Shown one piece after another: positions 1 to 9,210 of a stretch of DNA of 32,188 nt. A model generated the notes under the pieces. That model saw nothing but the letters and a program-made list of their open reading frames with translations, searched no databases and was not told where the DNA came from. Source of the stretch: Actinomyces sp. ZJ308 (lineage in GTDB: Bacteria; Actinomycetota; Actinomycetes; Actinomycetales; Actinomycetaceae); NCBI RefSeq assembly GCF_011752065.1, contig NZ_JAAIJY010000037.1:1-32188 (forward strand). Direction: 5' to 3'. The position numbers and the translations under genes are program-made. Position 1 is the stretch's first letter, and the number at the start of each line of letters is the position of its first letter.

Positions 1-127
1 CATCGGCATGCGCACCCCCGCCGAGCACGAAGCCGCCTGGGCCCCCGACACCCACCGCCAGGAACAACTACAACCAGCCACCACCACATCCAGCTAAACC
101 AGCCTCCACAAAACCCGGGGCTTGACA
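1..127 (+). mobile_element. Right end of an IS3-family insertion sequence
   Basis: The left edge holds the last part of an insertion sequence. A transposase reading frame ends at 97. It is followed by a terminus (about 103-127) reading CCTCCACAAAACCCGGGGCT then TGACA, which resembles IS3-family ends with their 5'-TG...CA-3' tips. The CA tip at 126-127 marks the probable edge. The adjoining bases 128-130 (CCC) could be the short target duplication, but the other end is outside the window so this cannot be checked. The element sits inside the 3' part of a PTS permease gene on the opposite strand. Confidence 0.75.
2..97 (+). CDS. IS3-family transposase (OrfB-type), C-terminal fragment
   Basis: This frame is open from the window edge and ends with TAA at 95-97, giving the last 31 residues. 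They begin IGMRTPAEHEAAW. The RTPAEHEAAW stretch is typical of the extreme C-terminus of IS3-family DDE integrase-like transposases, just after the catalytic domain. The protein would catalyse cut and strand transfer at the element ends. The catalytic DDE residues lie upstream of the window, so activity cannot be judged. Its stop codon is 30 bases from the putative inverted repeat tip, the usual arrangement for this family. Confidence 0.7.
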   Translation: MGMRTPAEHEAAWAPDTHRQEQLQPATTTSS

Positions 128-1605
128 CCCAGGACCGCGTTGATGACGGAGGCGATGCCACCGGAGACGAGCATGACGACGGGCCCGAAGACCAGCAGGA
201 TGAGGGCGGAGACCACGAAGATCTCGATGAGCGGCCCGAAGATGGGCCGGATGACCGCAGGGAGCACCTTCTTGAGCCAGGGCTCGATCTTGGAGGCGAG
301 CCAGGCCCCCACGATGATGGGGAAGATCGAGTAGGCGTAGGCGTTGTCGGCGGGCAGGGAGACCGGGATACCGAAGAAGTCGGAGTTGAACACGGTGCGT
401 CCCACGGTGATGACGTCGTTGGTGTTCTTGGACATCTCCACCACGGAGGGGTAGCAGAGCACGCCGCCGATGATCGCCACGACGATGGGGTCGGAGCCCA
501 GGCGCTTGGCGGCGGTGAAGCCGACGATGATCGGCAGGAAGAAGAACATCGACGAGCTCATGGCGTCGATGAAGTGGAAGGTGTTGGAGGCCTCGGTGAC
601 GACCTTGAACTGGACGAGCAGCGCCAGGAGACCCTTGAGGATCCCGGAGGCGGCCAGCATGCCGACCACGGGGATCATCGAGCCGGTGATGACACCGATG
701 AGGGAGGAGAAGCCGAGCTTGACCCAGCCCCAGAGCGTCGTGGGCCGCTCGACCACCTCGACGTCGGCGGCCTGCTCACCGCCGCCCACGTTGGGCAGCT
801 GGGCGACGACGGCGTCGTAGACGTCGACGACCTCGGGGCCGATGACGACCTGGTACTGGCCGCCGGACTTGACCACGTCGATGACGCCGTCGAGGTCGGC
901 CACGGCCTCGTCGTCGGCCAGGGACTCGTCCTTGAGGTAGAAGCGCACGCGGGTGATGCAGTGCAGGACGGAGCGGACGTTGTCGGGGCCGCCGATGCCG
1001 GTGATGATGTCGGCGGCGGTGGCGTCGAAGCCGCTCAGTCCGTCGGTGCGCTCTCCGTCGGCTCCGCTGGAGCCGTCCTCGACGGCGGCCGAGGCACCGG
1101 CGGATCCGGCCTGCGAGTCGTCCTCGCCCTTGAGCGTGGCGGTGGCGATGGTGGCGCCCGCGTCCGCATGCCCGGTGGTGACGGTCAGGTCGGCCAGGTG
1201 GGTGATCGTGTTGGTCAGGACGACGATGGCGGTGGTGGCCTTGCCCGCGGCGCGCACGGCCTCGAGGTCCATGGTGCCCAGGGAGTCGCCGGCCTTGACG
1301 GTGTCGCCGACCTTGACGCTCAGGTCGAAGGGGGCGCCCTCGAGCTCGACGGTGTCGACGCCGAGGTGGAGCAGGACCTCCAGGCCCGACTCGCTCTTGA
1401 AGCCGATGGCGTGGCCGGTTCCGGCGACCATGGTGATGGTGGCGTCCACCGGGGAGGCGATCGCGCCGTCGTCGGGCTCGACACCGAGCCCGTCCCCCAC
1501 GGCCTTGGAGGAGAAGACGGGGTCGGGGACGTCGGCGAGGTCGATGACCGTCCCCGTCACCGGGGAGGCGATGGGGACCTCGGGGCCCTGGTCTGGTTGG
1601 GACAT
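94..1605 (-). pseudogene. treB: PTS trehalose/glucoside permease, EIIA-EIIB-EIIC, truncated by IS insertion
   Basis: This is a sugar-specific phosphotransferase permease that would import and phosphorylate a sugar, probably trehalose given treC next to it. The start at 1605 has an AAAGGA ribosome site. Residues 1-160 are a Glc-type EIIA domain with the phosphorylatable His at about 80 (LLHLGVD) and a second conserved His at 65. A Ser/Asp/Gly-rich linker follows. EIIB lies at about 195-270 with the phospho-Cys at 216 (LHCITRVRF). EIIC starts near 290 with several membrane segments. EIIC stops after only about 205 native residues, versus roughly 350 in the family; the last ten residues and the TAG stop are read from the IS end. 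The product should lack the end of the membrane channel and is probably inactive. The A-B-C domain order differs from the common B-C-A order. Confidence 0.85.
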
Positions 1606-1744
1606 GGAGGGTTCCTTTCGGAGCTTGGGTGGGTGCGACGGGTTCTGGGAGGCCTGCTCGGCAGTCCTCCGGGGCGGACAGGGCGGACAGAAGTACGGAG
1701 GCGCAGGGGAAGAGCGTGAGTCGGGTCCGGCAGTCAGGGCCGGT

Positions 1745-3433
1745 TCAGGCGAGCAGGGCGATGGCCTCGTAGGGGCGCAGGCGGATGACACCCGCCTCGA
1801 AACGGTCGGCGGCGGCGGGCAGCTCGTCGCGGCTGCGGGCGCGGTCGTTGCCGTCGTAGTTGCCGATGAGGATGCGGGAGCTCTCGAAGCCCTCGGGGAC
1901 GGCCGCCTCGGTGTCGTGGCCGCGGAAGCTGCACAGGACCAGCAGGCGGCTGTCCTCGTGCTCGCGGGTGTAGGCCAGGACGTCCTCGTGCTCCAGGAGG
2001 TAGGGGGCGTAGCTGCCGCGGGAGATGACGGGCAGCTCCTTGCGCAGGGCGATGAGGCGCCGGTAGTAGGGCAGGATCCGCCCCTGGGCCTCCTCGCGCT
2101 CGACGTTGACGGCCTGCTGGTTGGTGGGCCGCAGCCAGGGGGTGCCGGTCGTGAACCCGGCGCCGGGGGTCTCGGCGTTCCACTGCATGGGGGTGCGGGC
2201 GTTGTCGCGGGCCTTGGAGTGGACGACGGCGAAGGCCTCCTGGGGCTCCATGCCGCCGGCCGTCAGCTCGTGGTAGGCGTTGCGGGCCTCGACGTCGACG
2301 TAGTCCTCGATGTCGAGGTAGGCGGGGTCGGTCATGCCGATCTCCTCACCCATGTAGACGTAGGGCGTGCCGCGCAGCAGGTGGATGACGGTGGCGAGCA
2401 TGGTGGCGGACTCGACGTGGTAGCGCTCGGGGTCGGCGAAGCGGTCGATGGCGCGGGGCTGGTCGTGGTTGTTCCAGAACAGGGCGTTCCAGCCGCCGCC
2501 GGCCTGCATGCCGGTGGCCCACTCGTTGAGGATGCGCTTGAGGGCGGCGAAGTCGTAGGGGATGCGGGTCCACTTGGCGCCGTCGGCGTAGTCGACCTTG
2601 AGGTGGTGGAAGCTGAAGACCATGCTCAGCTCGTGGTTGGCCGGGTTGGAGTAGCCGACGCAGGCCTCGACGGTGGTCGAGGACATCTCGCCGACCGTCA
2701 TCGCCTCGGGGTCCTGGCCGAAGCTGGCGGCACTGAGCTCGCGCAGGTAGTCGTGGACGAGGGGGCCGTCGGTGTAGGTGTAGCGGTCGTCGGTGCCGGC
2801 GGGCGCGTCCTGAAGCGGCAGGGTCTTGCCGATGACGTTGATGACGTCGAAGCGGAAGTCCTTGACGCCCTTGCCCCGCCAGAAGTTGACGATCCTGGCG
2901 GCCTCGGCGCGCACGGCCGGGTTGTGCCAGTTGAGGTCGGCCTGGGTGCGGTCGTACAGGCACAGGTAGTACAGGCCGGTCTCCCCGAAGGGCGCCCAGG
3001 CGGGGCCGCCGAACTTGGAGACCCAGTTGGTGGGCAGCGAGCCGTCCTCCTTGGGCGGCAGCAGGTAGTAGTAGTCCTGGTAGACGGGGTCTCCGGCCAG
3101 GGCCCGCTGGAACCACTCGTGCTCGGTGGAGGTGTGGTTGAGGACCATGTCCAGCATGACGCCGATGCCGTGCTCGCCCAGGGCGGCGACGAGCTCCTCG
3201 AAGTCCTCCATGGTGCCCATGGCCGGGTCGATGGCGCAGTAGTCGGAGATGTCGTAGCCGTTGTCCCGGCCCGGTGAGGGGAAGAAGGGGTTGAACCAGA
3301 CGTGGTCCACCCCCAGGGAGGCGATGTAGTCGACCTTCTCGATGATGCCGCGCAGGTCGCCCACACCGTCACCGGTGGAGTCGCGGAAGGACTTGGGATA
3401 GATCTGGTAGACGACGCTGTCCGTCAATGACAT
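1745..3433 (-). CDS. treC: Trehalose-6-phosphate hydrolase (GH13 alpha-glucosidase family)
   Basis: This predicted cytoplasmic enzyme of 562 residues splits trehalose 6-phosphate into glucose and glucose 6-phosphate. It starts at 3433 behind CAGGAG. The GH13 fold is visible from the N-terminus (YQIYPKSFRDSTGDGVGDLR). The catalytic residues are Asp196 as nucleophile (FRFDVIN), Glu249 as acid/base (TVGEM) and Asp324 (NNHDQPR). The stretch YYLCLYDRTQADLNWHNP near 155-172 is close to the version found in phosphotrehalases, which favours TreC over a general oligo-1,6-glucosidase. Length is normal. The permease gene follows 139 bases downstream on the same strand, so the pair probably forms one operon under the palindromic operators upstream. 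The gene is intact although its permease partner is broken. Confidence 0.85.
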   Translation of the reverse strand: MSLTDSVVYQIYPKSFRDSTGDGVGDLRGIIEKVDYIASLGVDHVWFNPFFPSPGRDNGYDISDYCAIDPAMGTMEDFEELVAALGEHGIGVMLDMVLNHTSTEHEWFQRALAGDPVYQDYYYLLPPKEDGSLPTNWVSKFGGPAWAPFGETGLYYLCLYDRTQADLNWHNPAVRAEAARIVNFWRGKGVKDFRFDVINVIGKTLPLQDAPAGTDDRYTYTDGPLVHDYLRELSAASFGQDPEAMTVGEMSSTTVEACVGYSNPANHELSMVFSFHHLKVDYADGAKWTRIPYDFAALKRILNEWATGMQAGGGWNALFWNNHDQPRAIDRFADPERYHVESATMLATVIHLLRGTPYVYMGEEIGMTDPAYLDIEDYVDVEARNAYHELTAGGMEPQEAFAVVHSKARDNARTPMQWNAETPGAGFTTGTPWLRPTNQQAVNVEREEAQGRILPYYRRLIALRKELPVISRGSYAPYLLEHEDVLAYTREHEDSRLLVLCSFRGHDTEAAVPEGFESSRILIGNYDGNDRARSRDELPAAADRFEAGVIRLRPYEAIALLA

Positions 3434-3484
3434 GCGGGGCTCCTGAGGGACGTGGGATGGAGCCGGAGGAATCACCCTCCCGGC

Positions 3485-3522
3485 GACTTGTGCACACAAG
3501 TATACACTTGTGTGCACAAGTC
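3485..3522 (-). promoter_or_regulatory. Double palindromic operator in front of treC
   Basis: Two 16-bp palindromes, ACTTGTGCACACAAGT (3486-3501) and ACTTGTGTGCACAAGT (3506-3521), have centres 20 bp apart. Together they form one larger palindrome with perfect 17-bp arms around ATAC. The site lies 52 bp upstream of the treC start. Two full helical turns between sites fits cooperative binding of a dimeric repressor, plausibly a TreR-like protein, but no such gene is in the window. Confidence 0.75.
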
Positions 3523-3527
3523 GTCCA
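3499..3527 (-). promoter_or_regulatory. Probable treC promoter embedded in the operator
   Basis: On the minus strand, TGGACG (3522-3527) and TATACT (3499-3504) are separated by 17 bp and would act as -35 and -10 boxes. The spacer is one operator palindrome and the second begins at the -10, so a bound repressor would block polymerase. Inferred from spacing and consensus only. Confidence 0.45.
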
Positions 3528-3537
3528 TTCTTATCCC

Positions 3538-3553
3538 TGTGTTATCTAACACA
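3538..3553. promoter_or_regulatory. Third palindrome upstream of treC
   Basis: TGTGTTATCTAACACA has perfect 7-bp arms around TC. It lies about 16 bp upstream of the double operator and differs from it in sequence, so it may bind another regulator such as a catabolite-control protein. Confidence 0.4.
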
Positions 3554-3580
3554 TGGAAGGCTTGTCGCTGAAAATGAGGC

Positions 3581-3636
3581 AAAAACCCGTCCGGGAGGCT
3601 CGGGCGAAGAGGTTCTGCCCGAGCCTCCCGGACGGG
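3581..3636 (-). terminator. Intrinsic terminator after folC
   Basis: Perfect 20-bp arms (CCCGTCCGGGAGGCTCGGGC at 3586-3605 and its complement at 3617-3636) enclose an 11-base loop. Read on the minus strand the hairpin is followed by TTTTT (3585-3581), a textbook Rho-independent terminator about 100 bases after the folC stop. Confidence 0.93.
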
Positions 3637-3738
3637 TGAGGACACGGATCGGCGGCGTCGATCGGATCGAGGCCACGGCGTAAGAGCCGGAGGAAAGAGT
3701 CGTGGAAAGCCGCGGGCAACAGCCCCGGGGACGGGCCG

Positions 3739-5580
3739 TCAGGGCCTGCCGAACAGGGATCGCGCCTCAGCGGCCAGGACCACGGAGCCGACGATGAGGA
3801 TTCCCGAGGCGGTCAGCGGGGTGTCGTAGCCCTCGGACAGGGCCACGGCCCGCTCCACGCCCTCACCGAGCTGCTGGCTCACGACGACGCGGTCGGCGCC
3901 GTAGACCTCCTTGGCGATCTCGCCCAGGTCGTCGACGTCCATGGCCCGGGGCGAGTCGATGGGGACGCACACGACGGCGTCGGTCACCGGCTCCAGGCCG
4001 GCCAGGATCCCCTCGGCGTCCTTGTCCGCCATGACGCCCAGGACCGCGACGAGGTGCTGGAAGCCGAAGGCCTCCTCGATGGCTCCAGTGAGGGCCTCGA
4101 CGCCGTGGGGGTTGTGGGCGGCGTCGACCAGGACCGTGGGCGAGGAGCGCAGGACCTCCAGGCGGCCGGGGCTGGTGACGGAGGCGAAGCCGTCCTCGAC
4201 GACGCGCCCGGGTAGCCGGCGGCCACCGTGGATCGCCTCAGCGGCCGCCAGGGCCAGCAGGGCGTTGCGGGCCTGGTACTCCCCGTGCAGCGGGACGAAG
4301 ACGTCCTCGTAGACGGCGGCTGCGGTGGCCAGCGTCACCAGCTGGCCACCGACGGCGAGCTGACGGTCGAGGACCTGCAGGACGCCGGCATCCGGCGAGG
4401 TGGGGTCCTCCTCCGGGTCGCGCTCGCGGCGCACGACGGCGCGATGCTCGGCGGCCGCCTGCTCGATCTCGGCTGCGGCCTCGGGGACCTGGTGGGCGAC
4501 GACGACGGTGGAGCCGTCCTTGATGACGCCGGCCTTCTCGTGGGCGATCTCGGTGATCGAGGAGCCGAGCCAGCGCTCGTGGTCGCGTCCGATCGGGGTG
4601 ATGACGGCGACGTCGGAGCCGATGACGTTCGTGGCGTCCCAGCGCCCGCCCAGGCCGACCTCGATGACGGCCACGTCGACGGGGTAGTCGGCGAAGGCAG
4701 CTAGGGCCATGACGGCCAGGACCTCGAAGAAGGACAGGCGCGGCCCGCCGGCGGCCACCGAGCGCTCGTCGACCATGGCGATGTAGGGGGCCACGTCCTC
4801 CCAGGCGGCGATGAAGCCCTCCTCGCTGATCGGCTCGCCGTCGAGGCTGATGCGTTCGCGAATGGTGGCCAGGTGGGGGGAGGTGAAGCGGCCGGTGCGC
4901 ATGCCGCCGGCGGCCAGGAGGCGCTCGGTCATGCGGGCGGTGGAGGTCTTGCCGTTGGTGCCGGTGATGTGGACGGTGCGGTAGGTGCGCTCGGGGTGGC
5001 CCAGGATGTCGAGGACGGCCTCGACGCGTTCCAGGGAGGGCTGGACCTGGTGCTCGGGGGCGCGGGAGAGGATCTCGGCCTCGACCTGGCGCATGCGGGC
5101 GGAGACCTCGACGGCGCGGGCGGCCGCCTGAAGGTCGCGCAGGTGCTCGTCCTCGGGGGTGTCGGGGAGCTGGGGCTCCCAGGACTCCCAGTCGTCGGAG
5201 TCGTCGGCGTCGACCTCGGCGAGGAGCTCCTCGAGGCGGTCGGTGTCGCCGCCGGGGATCATGTTGGCGGCGACGAGCTCGCGCAGGGCCTCGAGGTCCT
5301 CACGGTCCTGGACCTCGGCGTCCGCCTCGCGCTGGGCGCCGGCCTCCTGGAGCTCGGAGACGGAGACGGTCAGGGCGTCGCCGTCGGTGAGGCTGGGGGT
5401 GCCCGCGGCCTCCAGGTAGGGCAGGAGCTCGGGGTCGACGCCAGAATCGCCGAAGACGGCGTCGACCACCTCCTCCCCCGTGGCGCCCTCAGGGATGCCG
5501 AAGGCGGCTCCGGGATTGGTCGCGTCCTGGTTCTCGGCCGGGTCCTGCCCGGGAAGCCGGTGGCGGCGCTCGTCGTTCAT
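3739..5580 (-). CDS. folC: Dihydrofolate synthase / folylpolyglutamate synthase with long acidic N-terminal extension
   Basis: The enzyme adds glutamate to dihydropteroate and to folates, using ATP, in the cytoplasm. The start at 5580 has GGAGGA seven bases upstream. The product has 613 residues; typical FolC has about 420-450. The Mur-ligase-like P-loop TGTNGKTST is at 206-214, whereas it usually lies near residue 50. Later family features are visible, including the VIEVGLGGRWDATN stretch and the DAAHNPHG motif of the C-terminal domain. The first 160 or so residues are very rich in Asp/Glu and Ala and match no domain I recognise. They are in frame, GC-rich and preceded by a good ribosome site, so they are probably translated. 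The gene lies downstream of ileS but is separated from it by a hairpin and has its own likely promoter and terminator. Confidence 0.93.
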   Translation of the reverse strand: MNDERRHRLPGQDPAENQDATNPGAAFGIPEGATGEEVVDAVFGDSGVDPELLPYLEAAGTPSLTDGDALTVSVSELQEAGAQREADAEVQDREDLEALRELVAANMIPGGDTDRLEELLAEVDADDSDDWESWEPQLPDTPEDEHLRDLQAAARAVEVSARMRQVEAEILSRAPEHQVQPSLERVEAVLDILGHPERTYRTVHITGTNGKTSTARMTERLLAAGGMRTGRFTSPHLATIRERISLDGEPISEEGFIAAWEDVAPYIAMVDERSVAAGGPRLSFFEVLAVMALAAFADYPVDVAVIEVGLGGRWDATNVIGSDVAVITPIGRDHERWLGSSITEIAHEKAGVIKDGSTVVVAHQVPEAAAEIEQAAAEHRAVVRRERDPEEDPTSPDAGVLQVLDRQLAVGGQLVTLATAAAVYEDVFVPLHGEYQARNALLALAAAEAIHGGRRLPGRVVEDGFASVTSPGRLEVLRSSPTVLVDAAHNPHGVEALTGAIEEAFGFQHLVAVLGVMADKDAEGILAGLEPVTDAVVCVPIDSPRAMDVDDLGEIAKEVYGADRVVVSQQLGEGVERAVALSEGYDTPLTASGILIVGSVVLAAEARSLFGRP

Positions 5581-5671
5581 GGGTCCTCCATCTGCGGGCG
5601 CCTCACGCGCCCGCTGCCGCGCGCACCCTACCGCAGCTGACTCGCAGCGGCTCGGAGGGCTGCCTGTCCCC

Positions 5672-5700
5672 CTCCTATGAGGTTTATTCGAATGCGTCAA
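5672..5700 (-). promoter_or_regulatory. Candidate folC promoter
   Basis: On the minus strand TTGACG (5695-5700) and TAGGAG (5672-5677) are 17 bp apart. The -35 is strong and the -10 weak. It lies about 90 bases upstream of the folC start, after the ileS hairpin. Confidence 0.35.
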
Positions 5701-5751
5701 GATCGAAGGCAATGGAGCCTGGCTTCCAAGCGCGCGAGGCCTAGCCGGACG

Positions 5752-5800
5752 ACACGTGGTGCCGGCAGACCAATTCGCTCGGTCTGCCGGCACCACGTGT
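5752..5800 (-). terminator. Hairpin terminator after ileS, without a U-tract
   Basis: Perfect 20-bp arms (ACACGTGGTGCCGGCAGACC at 5752-5771 and its complement at 5781-5800) enclose a 9-base loop, 27 bases after the ileS stop. No T-run follows on either strand, so it would be an I-shaped terminator of the kind common in actinobacteria, or a transcript-stabilising stem. Confidence 0.75.
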
Positions 5801-5826
5801 ACTGGGTACTCAGGCCCGGGTCTGGA

Positions 5827-8800
5827 TCAGGCCTCGGGCTTCGTGTCGACCTTCTCGACCTTGGCGGTGGGCTCCTTGACGCCGGGGGCGGCGATGACGG
5901 AGGCGTCCACGCAGCCGACCTCCCGCTTGACCAGGTCCAGGTGGGCACCGGTCCAGGCGCCCTTGTCCTCCGGGACGGTCAGCTCCAGGCGGATGCGATC
6001 CCCCACGTGCAGGCCGACGGCCTTGCGCTCATCCTGAACGAGACGCACCAGGTCACGCGCCCAGCCCTCGGCCTCCAGGGCGTCGTCGAGGGCGGTGTCC
6101 AGGACCACGAAGGCTCCCGAGGGCAGCATGGTAGCGGCCAGGGAGTCGTCGTCGACCTCGATGCGGGTCGTCAGCGTGAAGGCTCCGTCCTCGGCCTCCA
6201 GGACCACCGGGGCGCCGTCGAGCAGGACGTCGTCGAAGCGCACGTCCCCGTCCTCGGTGAGCTCCCACTCCCCCGCCTTGACGGCGGCGAAGAGCCTGGA
6301 GGTGAGCTTGCGGACCTCGGGGCTGAAGGCCCGCGGGTTGAGGGTGAGGTCCTGCCTGGCCTCGTAGCCGGCGGACTCGGCGTCCAGCACCCGCACCTCC
6401 TTGACGTTGACCTCCTCGGCCACCAGCTCCCTGAAGGGGGCCAGCCCCGCCGGGTCGGCCGTGGCGACGGTCAGGCTGCGCAGCGGCTGGCGCACGCGCA
6501 GCTTCTCGGCCTTGCGCAGGCTCAGGGCCGCCGAGACCGCCGCGCGCGCCTCGTCCATGGCGGAGACGAGCTCGGCGTTGGTCACGTGAGCCGGCAGCAC
6601 CGGCCAGTCCGTCAGGTGCACGGAGCGCCCGCCGGTCAGGCCCCGCCAGATCTCCTCACTCACCAGCGGCGCCAACGGCGCCATGACCTCGGTGAGCACG
6701 CGCAGCACCGTGGCCAGGGTGTCGAAGGCGGTCTTGTCGCCGTCGGTGAAGCGCTGGCGCGAGGTGCGCAGGTACCAGTTGGTGAGCACGTCGAGGAAGT
6801 CGCGGATCGTGGCGCAGGCCCCGGTGATGTCGTAGCCGTCCATCTGGGCGGCCACCGTCTCAGCCAGGTCCTTGGTTCGGGCCAGGACGTAGCGGTCCAT
6901 GACGTGCAGGCCGCCACGCTTGGCGAACAGGCTCGCGTCGTCGAGGTCGACGCCGTCGGTGACGTAGCCGCCCCCCTCCACCTGGCCCGCGTAGAGGGCG
7001 AAGAAGTACCAGGTGTTCCACAGCGGCAGCACCACCTGGCGCACCGTGTCGCGGATGGCCTTGTCGGTGACCACGAGGTTGCCGCCGCGCATGACCGGCG
7101 CGGAGAGCAGGAACCAGCGCATGGCGTCGGCCCCGTCGCGGTCGAAGACCATGGAGACGTCCGGGTAGTTGCGCAGCGACTTGCTCATCTTCGCCCCGTC
7201 GTTGCCCAGGAGGATTCCGTGGGAGACGCAGGAGGTGAAGGCGGGCCGATCGAACAGGGCCGTGGCCAGGACGTGGAGGGTGTAGAACCAGCCGCGGGTC
7301 TGGCCGATGTACTCCACGATGAAGTCGCCCGGGTAGTGCGACTCGAACCACTCGACGTTCTCGAAGGGGTAGTGCACCTGGGCGAAGGGCATCGACCCCG
7401 ACTCGAACCAGCAGTCCAGCACGTCGGGGATGCGGCGCATCATGGACCTGCCCGTGGGGTCGTCGGGGTTGGGCCGCACGAGGGTGTCGATGAAGGGCCG
7501 GTGCAGGTCCTTGACCTCCACGCCGAAGTCGCGCTCGAGCTCGGCGTAGGAGCCGTAGACGTCGGTGCGCGGGTAGTCGGGGTTGTCGCTGACCCACACC
7601 GGGATGGGCGCGCCCCAGAAGCGGTTGCGGGAGATGGACCAGTCGCGGGCGCCCGCCAGCCACTTGCCGAAGATGCCGTCCTTGATGTGACCGGGGTACC
7701 AGTCGATGTCCTGGTTGAGCTCGACCATGCGGTCGCGGATCGCCGAGACGCGCACGAACCAGGAGGAGACCGCCTTGTAGATGAGCGGCTTACGGCAGCG
7801 CCAGCAGTGCGGGTAGGAGTGCACGTAGGAGGCCTGGCGCACCAGGACGGCGCGCTGGTCCTCGTCGCGGCGGGCCAGCGGGCCGGTGCCGTCGCGCAGG
7901 TCGGCGACGATCGGCTTGTTGGCCTCGAAGACCTGCAGCCCGGCGTAGTCGCTTACCTCCTCGGTGAGCACGCCGCCGTCGTCGACGGGCACGACCGTCT
8001 CGATGCCGGCCTCGGTGCAGGCGATCATGTCGTCCTCACCGAAGGCCGAGGCCATGTGGACCAGGCCGGTTCCGTCGGAGGTGGTGACGAAGTCGGCGGG
8101 GATGATCGTCCAGGCGTTGGGCCCGGGTGCGGCGCCCTCGGCCCGGTGGGCGGCGTCGTCGAAGTAGTCGAAGATCGGGTGGTAGCGCCGCCCCACCAGG
8201 TCCGCCCCGGTGCAGGTGGCCACCACCCGCGGGTCCTCGCCCAGCTCGCGGGCGTAGGAGCCCAGCAGGTCCTTCGCGATGACGACGTCCTGGCCGGCGA
8301 CCGGCGAGTCGAGGTCCTCGTCCACGTGGACGGTCACGTACTCGACGTCGGGCCCCACGGCGATGGCCAGGTTGGAGGGCAGGGTCCAGGGGGTGGTGGT
8401 CCAGATGAGGACCAGCTCGGGGCGCTCGGCGCCCTTGCGCAGGGGCTCCTCCAGGCGCAGGCCCACCGTGACCGTGTTGTCCTGGCGGTCCTGGTAGACG
8501 TCGTCATCCATCTTGAGCTCGTGGTTGCTCAAGGGGGTGCGGTCGTGCCAGCAGTACGGCAGGACGCGATAGCCCTGGTAGGCCAGGCCCTTGTCCCACA
8601 GCTGCTTGAAGGCCCACAGCACCGACTCCATGTAGTCGGGGTCCAGGGTCTTGTAGTCGTTGTCGAAGTCGACCCAGCGCGCCTGGCGGGTGACGTAGTC
8701 CTCCCACTCCTTGGTGTAGCGCAGGACGGAGGTGCGGCACTCCTCGTTGAACTTCTCGATGCCTAGGCCCCCGGGGCGGGTGATCTCGGTGACGTCGTCG

Positions 8801-9186
8801 ATGCCGAGCAGGCGCTGGGCCTCGAGCTCGGCGGGCAGGCCGTGGGTGTCCCAGCCGAAGCGGCGCTCGACGCGCTTGCCGCGCTGGGTCTGGTAGCGCC
8901 CGACGGCGTCCTTGACGTAGCCGGTCAGCAGATGGCCGTAGTGGGGCAGGCCGTTGGCGAAGGGCGGGCCGTCGTAGAAGACGAACTCGTCGCAGGGCTC
9001 GTTGCGGTTGTCGATGGAGGCCTGGAAGGTGCCGTCGGCCTTCCAGTAGGCCAGGACCTCCTCCTCGATGGCGGGGAAGGAGGGCGAGGGGTCGATCTGC
9101 TCCCCCGGCCGGTGCAGGGGGTAGAAGGCGGCGCCGGTCGGCTCGCTGCCGCCGGCGGTGGTGCTGTCAGCCATCTTCTCAGCCAT
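5827..9186 (-). CDS. ileS: Isoleucyl-tRNA synthetase, eukaryote-like type
   Basis: This class I synthetase charges tRNA-Ile with isoleucine in the cytoplasm. At 1119 residues it is longer than the usual bacterial enzyme of about 940. The class I signature is HYGH at 82-85, inside [12 protein letters not shown], and KMSKS is at about 666-670. The [12 protein letters not shown] context and length fit the eukaryote-like IleRS type that mycobacteria also have. In the family this type tolerates the inhibitor mupirocin; for this organism that is inference. The editing domain lies between the motifs and the anticodon-binding domain follows KMSKS. The start is uncertain. ATG 9186 has GAGAG nine bases upstream, while GTG 9207 has AGGA only four bases away and would add seven residues. 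A T-box leader precedes the gene. Confidence 0.95.
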   Translation of the reverse strand: MAEKMADSTTAGGSEPTGAAFYPLHRPGEQIDPSPSFPAIEEEVLAYWKADGTFQASIDNRNEPCDEFVFYDGPPFANGLPHYGHLLTGYVKDAVGRYQTQRGKRVERRFGWDTHGLPAELEAQRLLGIDDVTEITRPGGLGIEKFNEECRTSVLRYTKEWEDYVTRQARWVDFDNDYKTLDPDYMESVLWAFKQLWDKGLAYQGYRVLPYCWHDRTPLSNHELKMDDDVYQDRQDNTVTVGLRLEEPLRKGAERPELVLIWTTTPWTLPSNLAIAVGPDVEYVTVHVDEDLDSPVAGQDVVIAKDLLGSYARELGEDPRVVATCTGADLVGRRYHPIFDYFDDAAHRAEGAAPGPNAWTIIPADFVTTSDGTGLVHMASAFGEDDMIACTEAGIETVVPVDDGGVLTEEVSDYAGLQVFEANKPIVADLRDGTGPLARRDEDQRAVLVRQASYVHSYPHCWRCRKPLIYKAVSSWFVRVSAIRDRMVELNQDIDWYPGHIKDGIFGKWLAGARDWSISRNRFWGAPIPVWVSDNPDYPRTDVYGSYAELERDFGVEVKDLHRPFIDTLVRPNPDDPTGRSMMRRIPDVLDCWFESGSMPFAQVHYPFENVEWFESHYPGDFIVEYIGQTRGWFYTLHVLATALFDRPAFTSCVSHGILLGNDGAKMSKSLRNYPDVSMVFDRDGADAMRWFLLSAPVMRGGNLVVTDKAIRDTVRQVVLPLWNTWYFFALYAGQVEGGGYVTDGVDLDDASLFAKRGGLHVMDRYVLARTKDLAETVAAQMDGYDITGACATIRDFLDVLTNWYLRTSRQRFTDGDKTAFDTLATVLRVLTEVMAPLAPLVSEEIWRGLTGGRSVHLTDWPVLPAHVTNAELVSAMDEARAAVSAALSLRKAEKLRVRQPLRSLTVATADPAGLAPFRELVAEEVNVKEVRVLDAESAGYEARQDLTLNPRAFSPEVRKLTSRLFAAVKAGEWELTEDGDVRFDDVLLDGAPVVLEAEDGAFTLTTRIEVDDDSLAATMLPSGAFVVLDTALDDALEAEGWARDLVRLVQDERKAVGLHVGDRIRLELTVPEDKGAWTGAHLDLVKREVGCVDASVIAAPGVKEPTAKVEKVDTKPEA

Positions 9187-9210
9187 CGCGGTGTGCTCTC
9201 GTCTCACTCG

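Noticed and set aside
953..3277. Long plus-strand frame opposite treC and the PTS gene
   Set aside because: Its translation is Gly/Val/Asp-rich shadow sequence with no family features, lying antisense to two well-recognised genes.
5677..8766. 1029-codon plus-strand frame opposite ileS
   Set aside because: Antisense shadow of a high-GC gene; low-complexity Gly/Val/His-rich translation.
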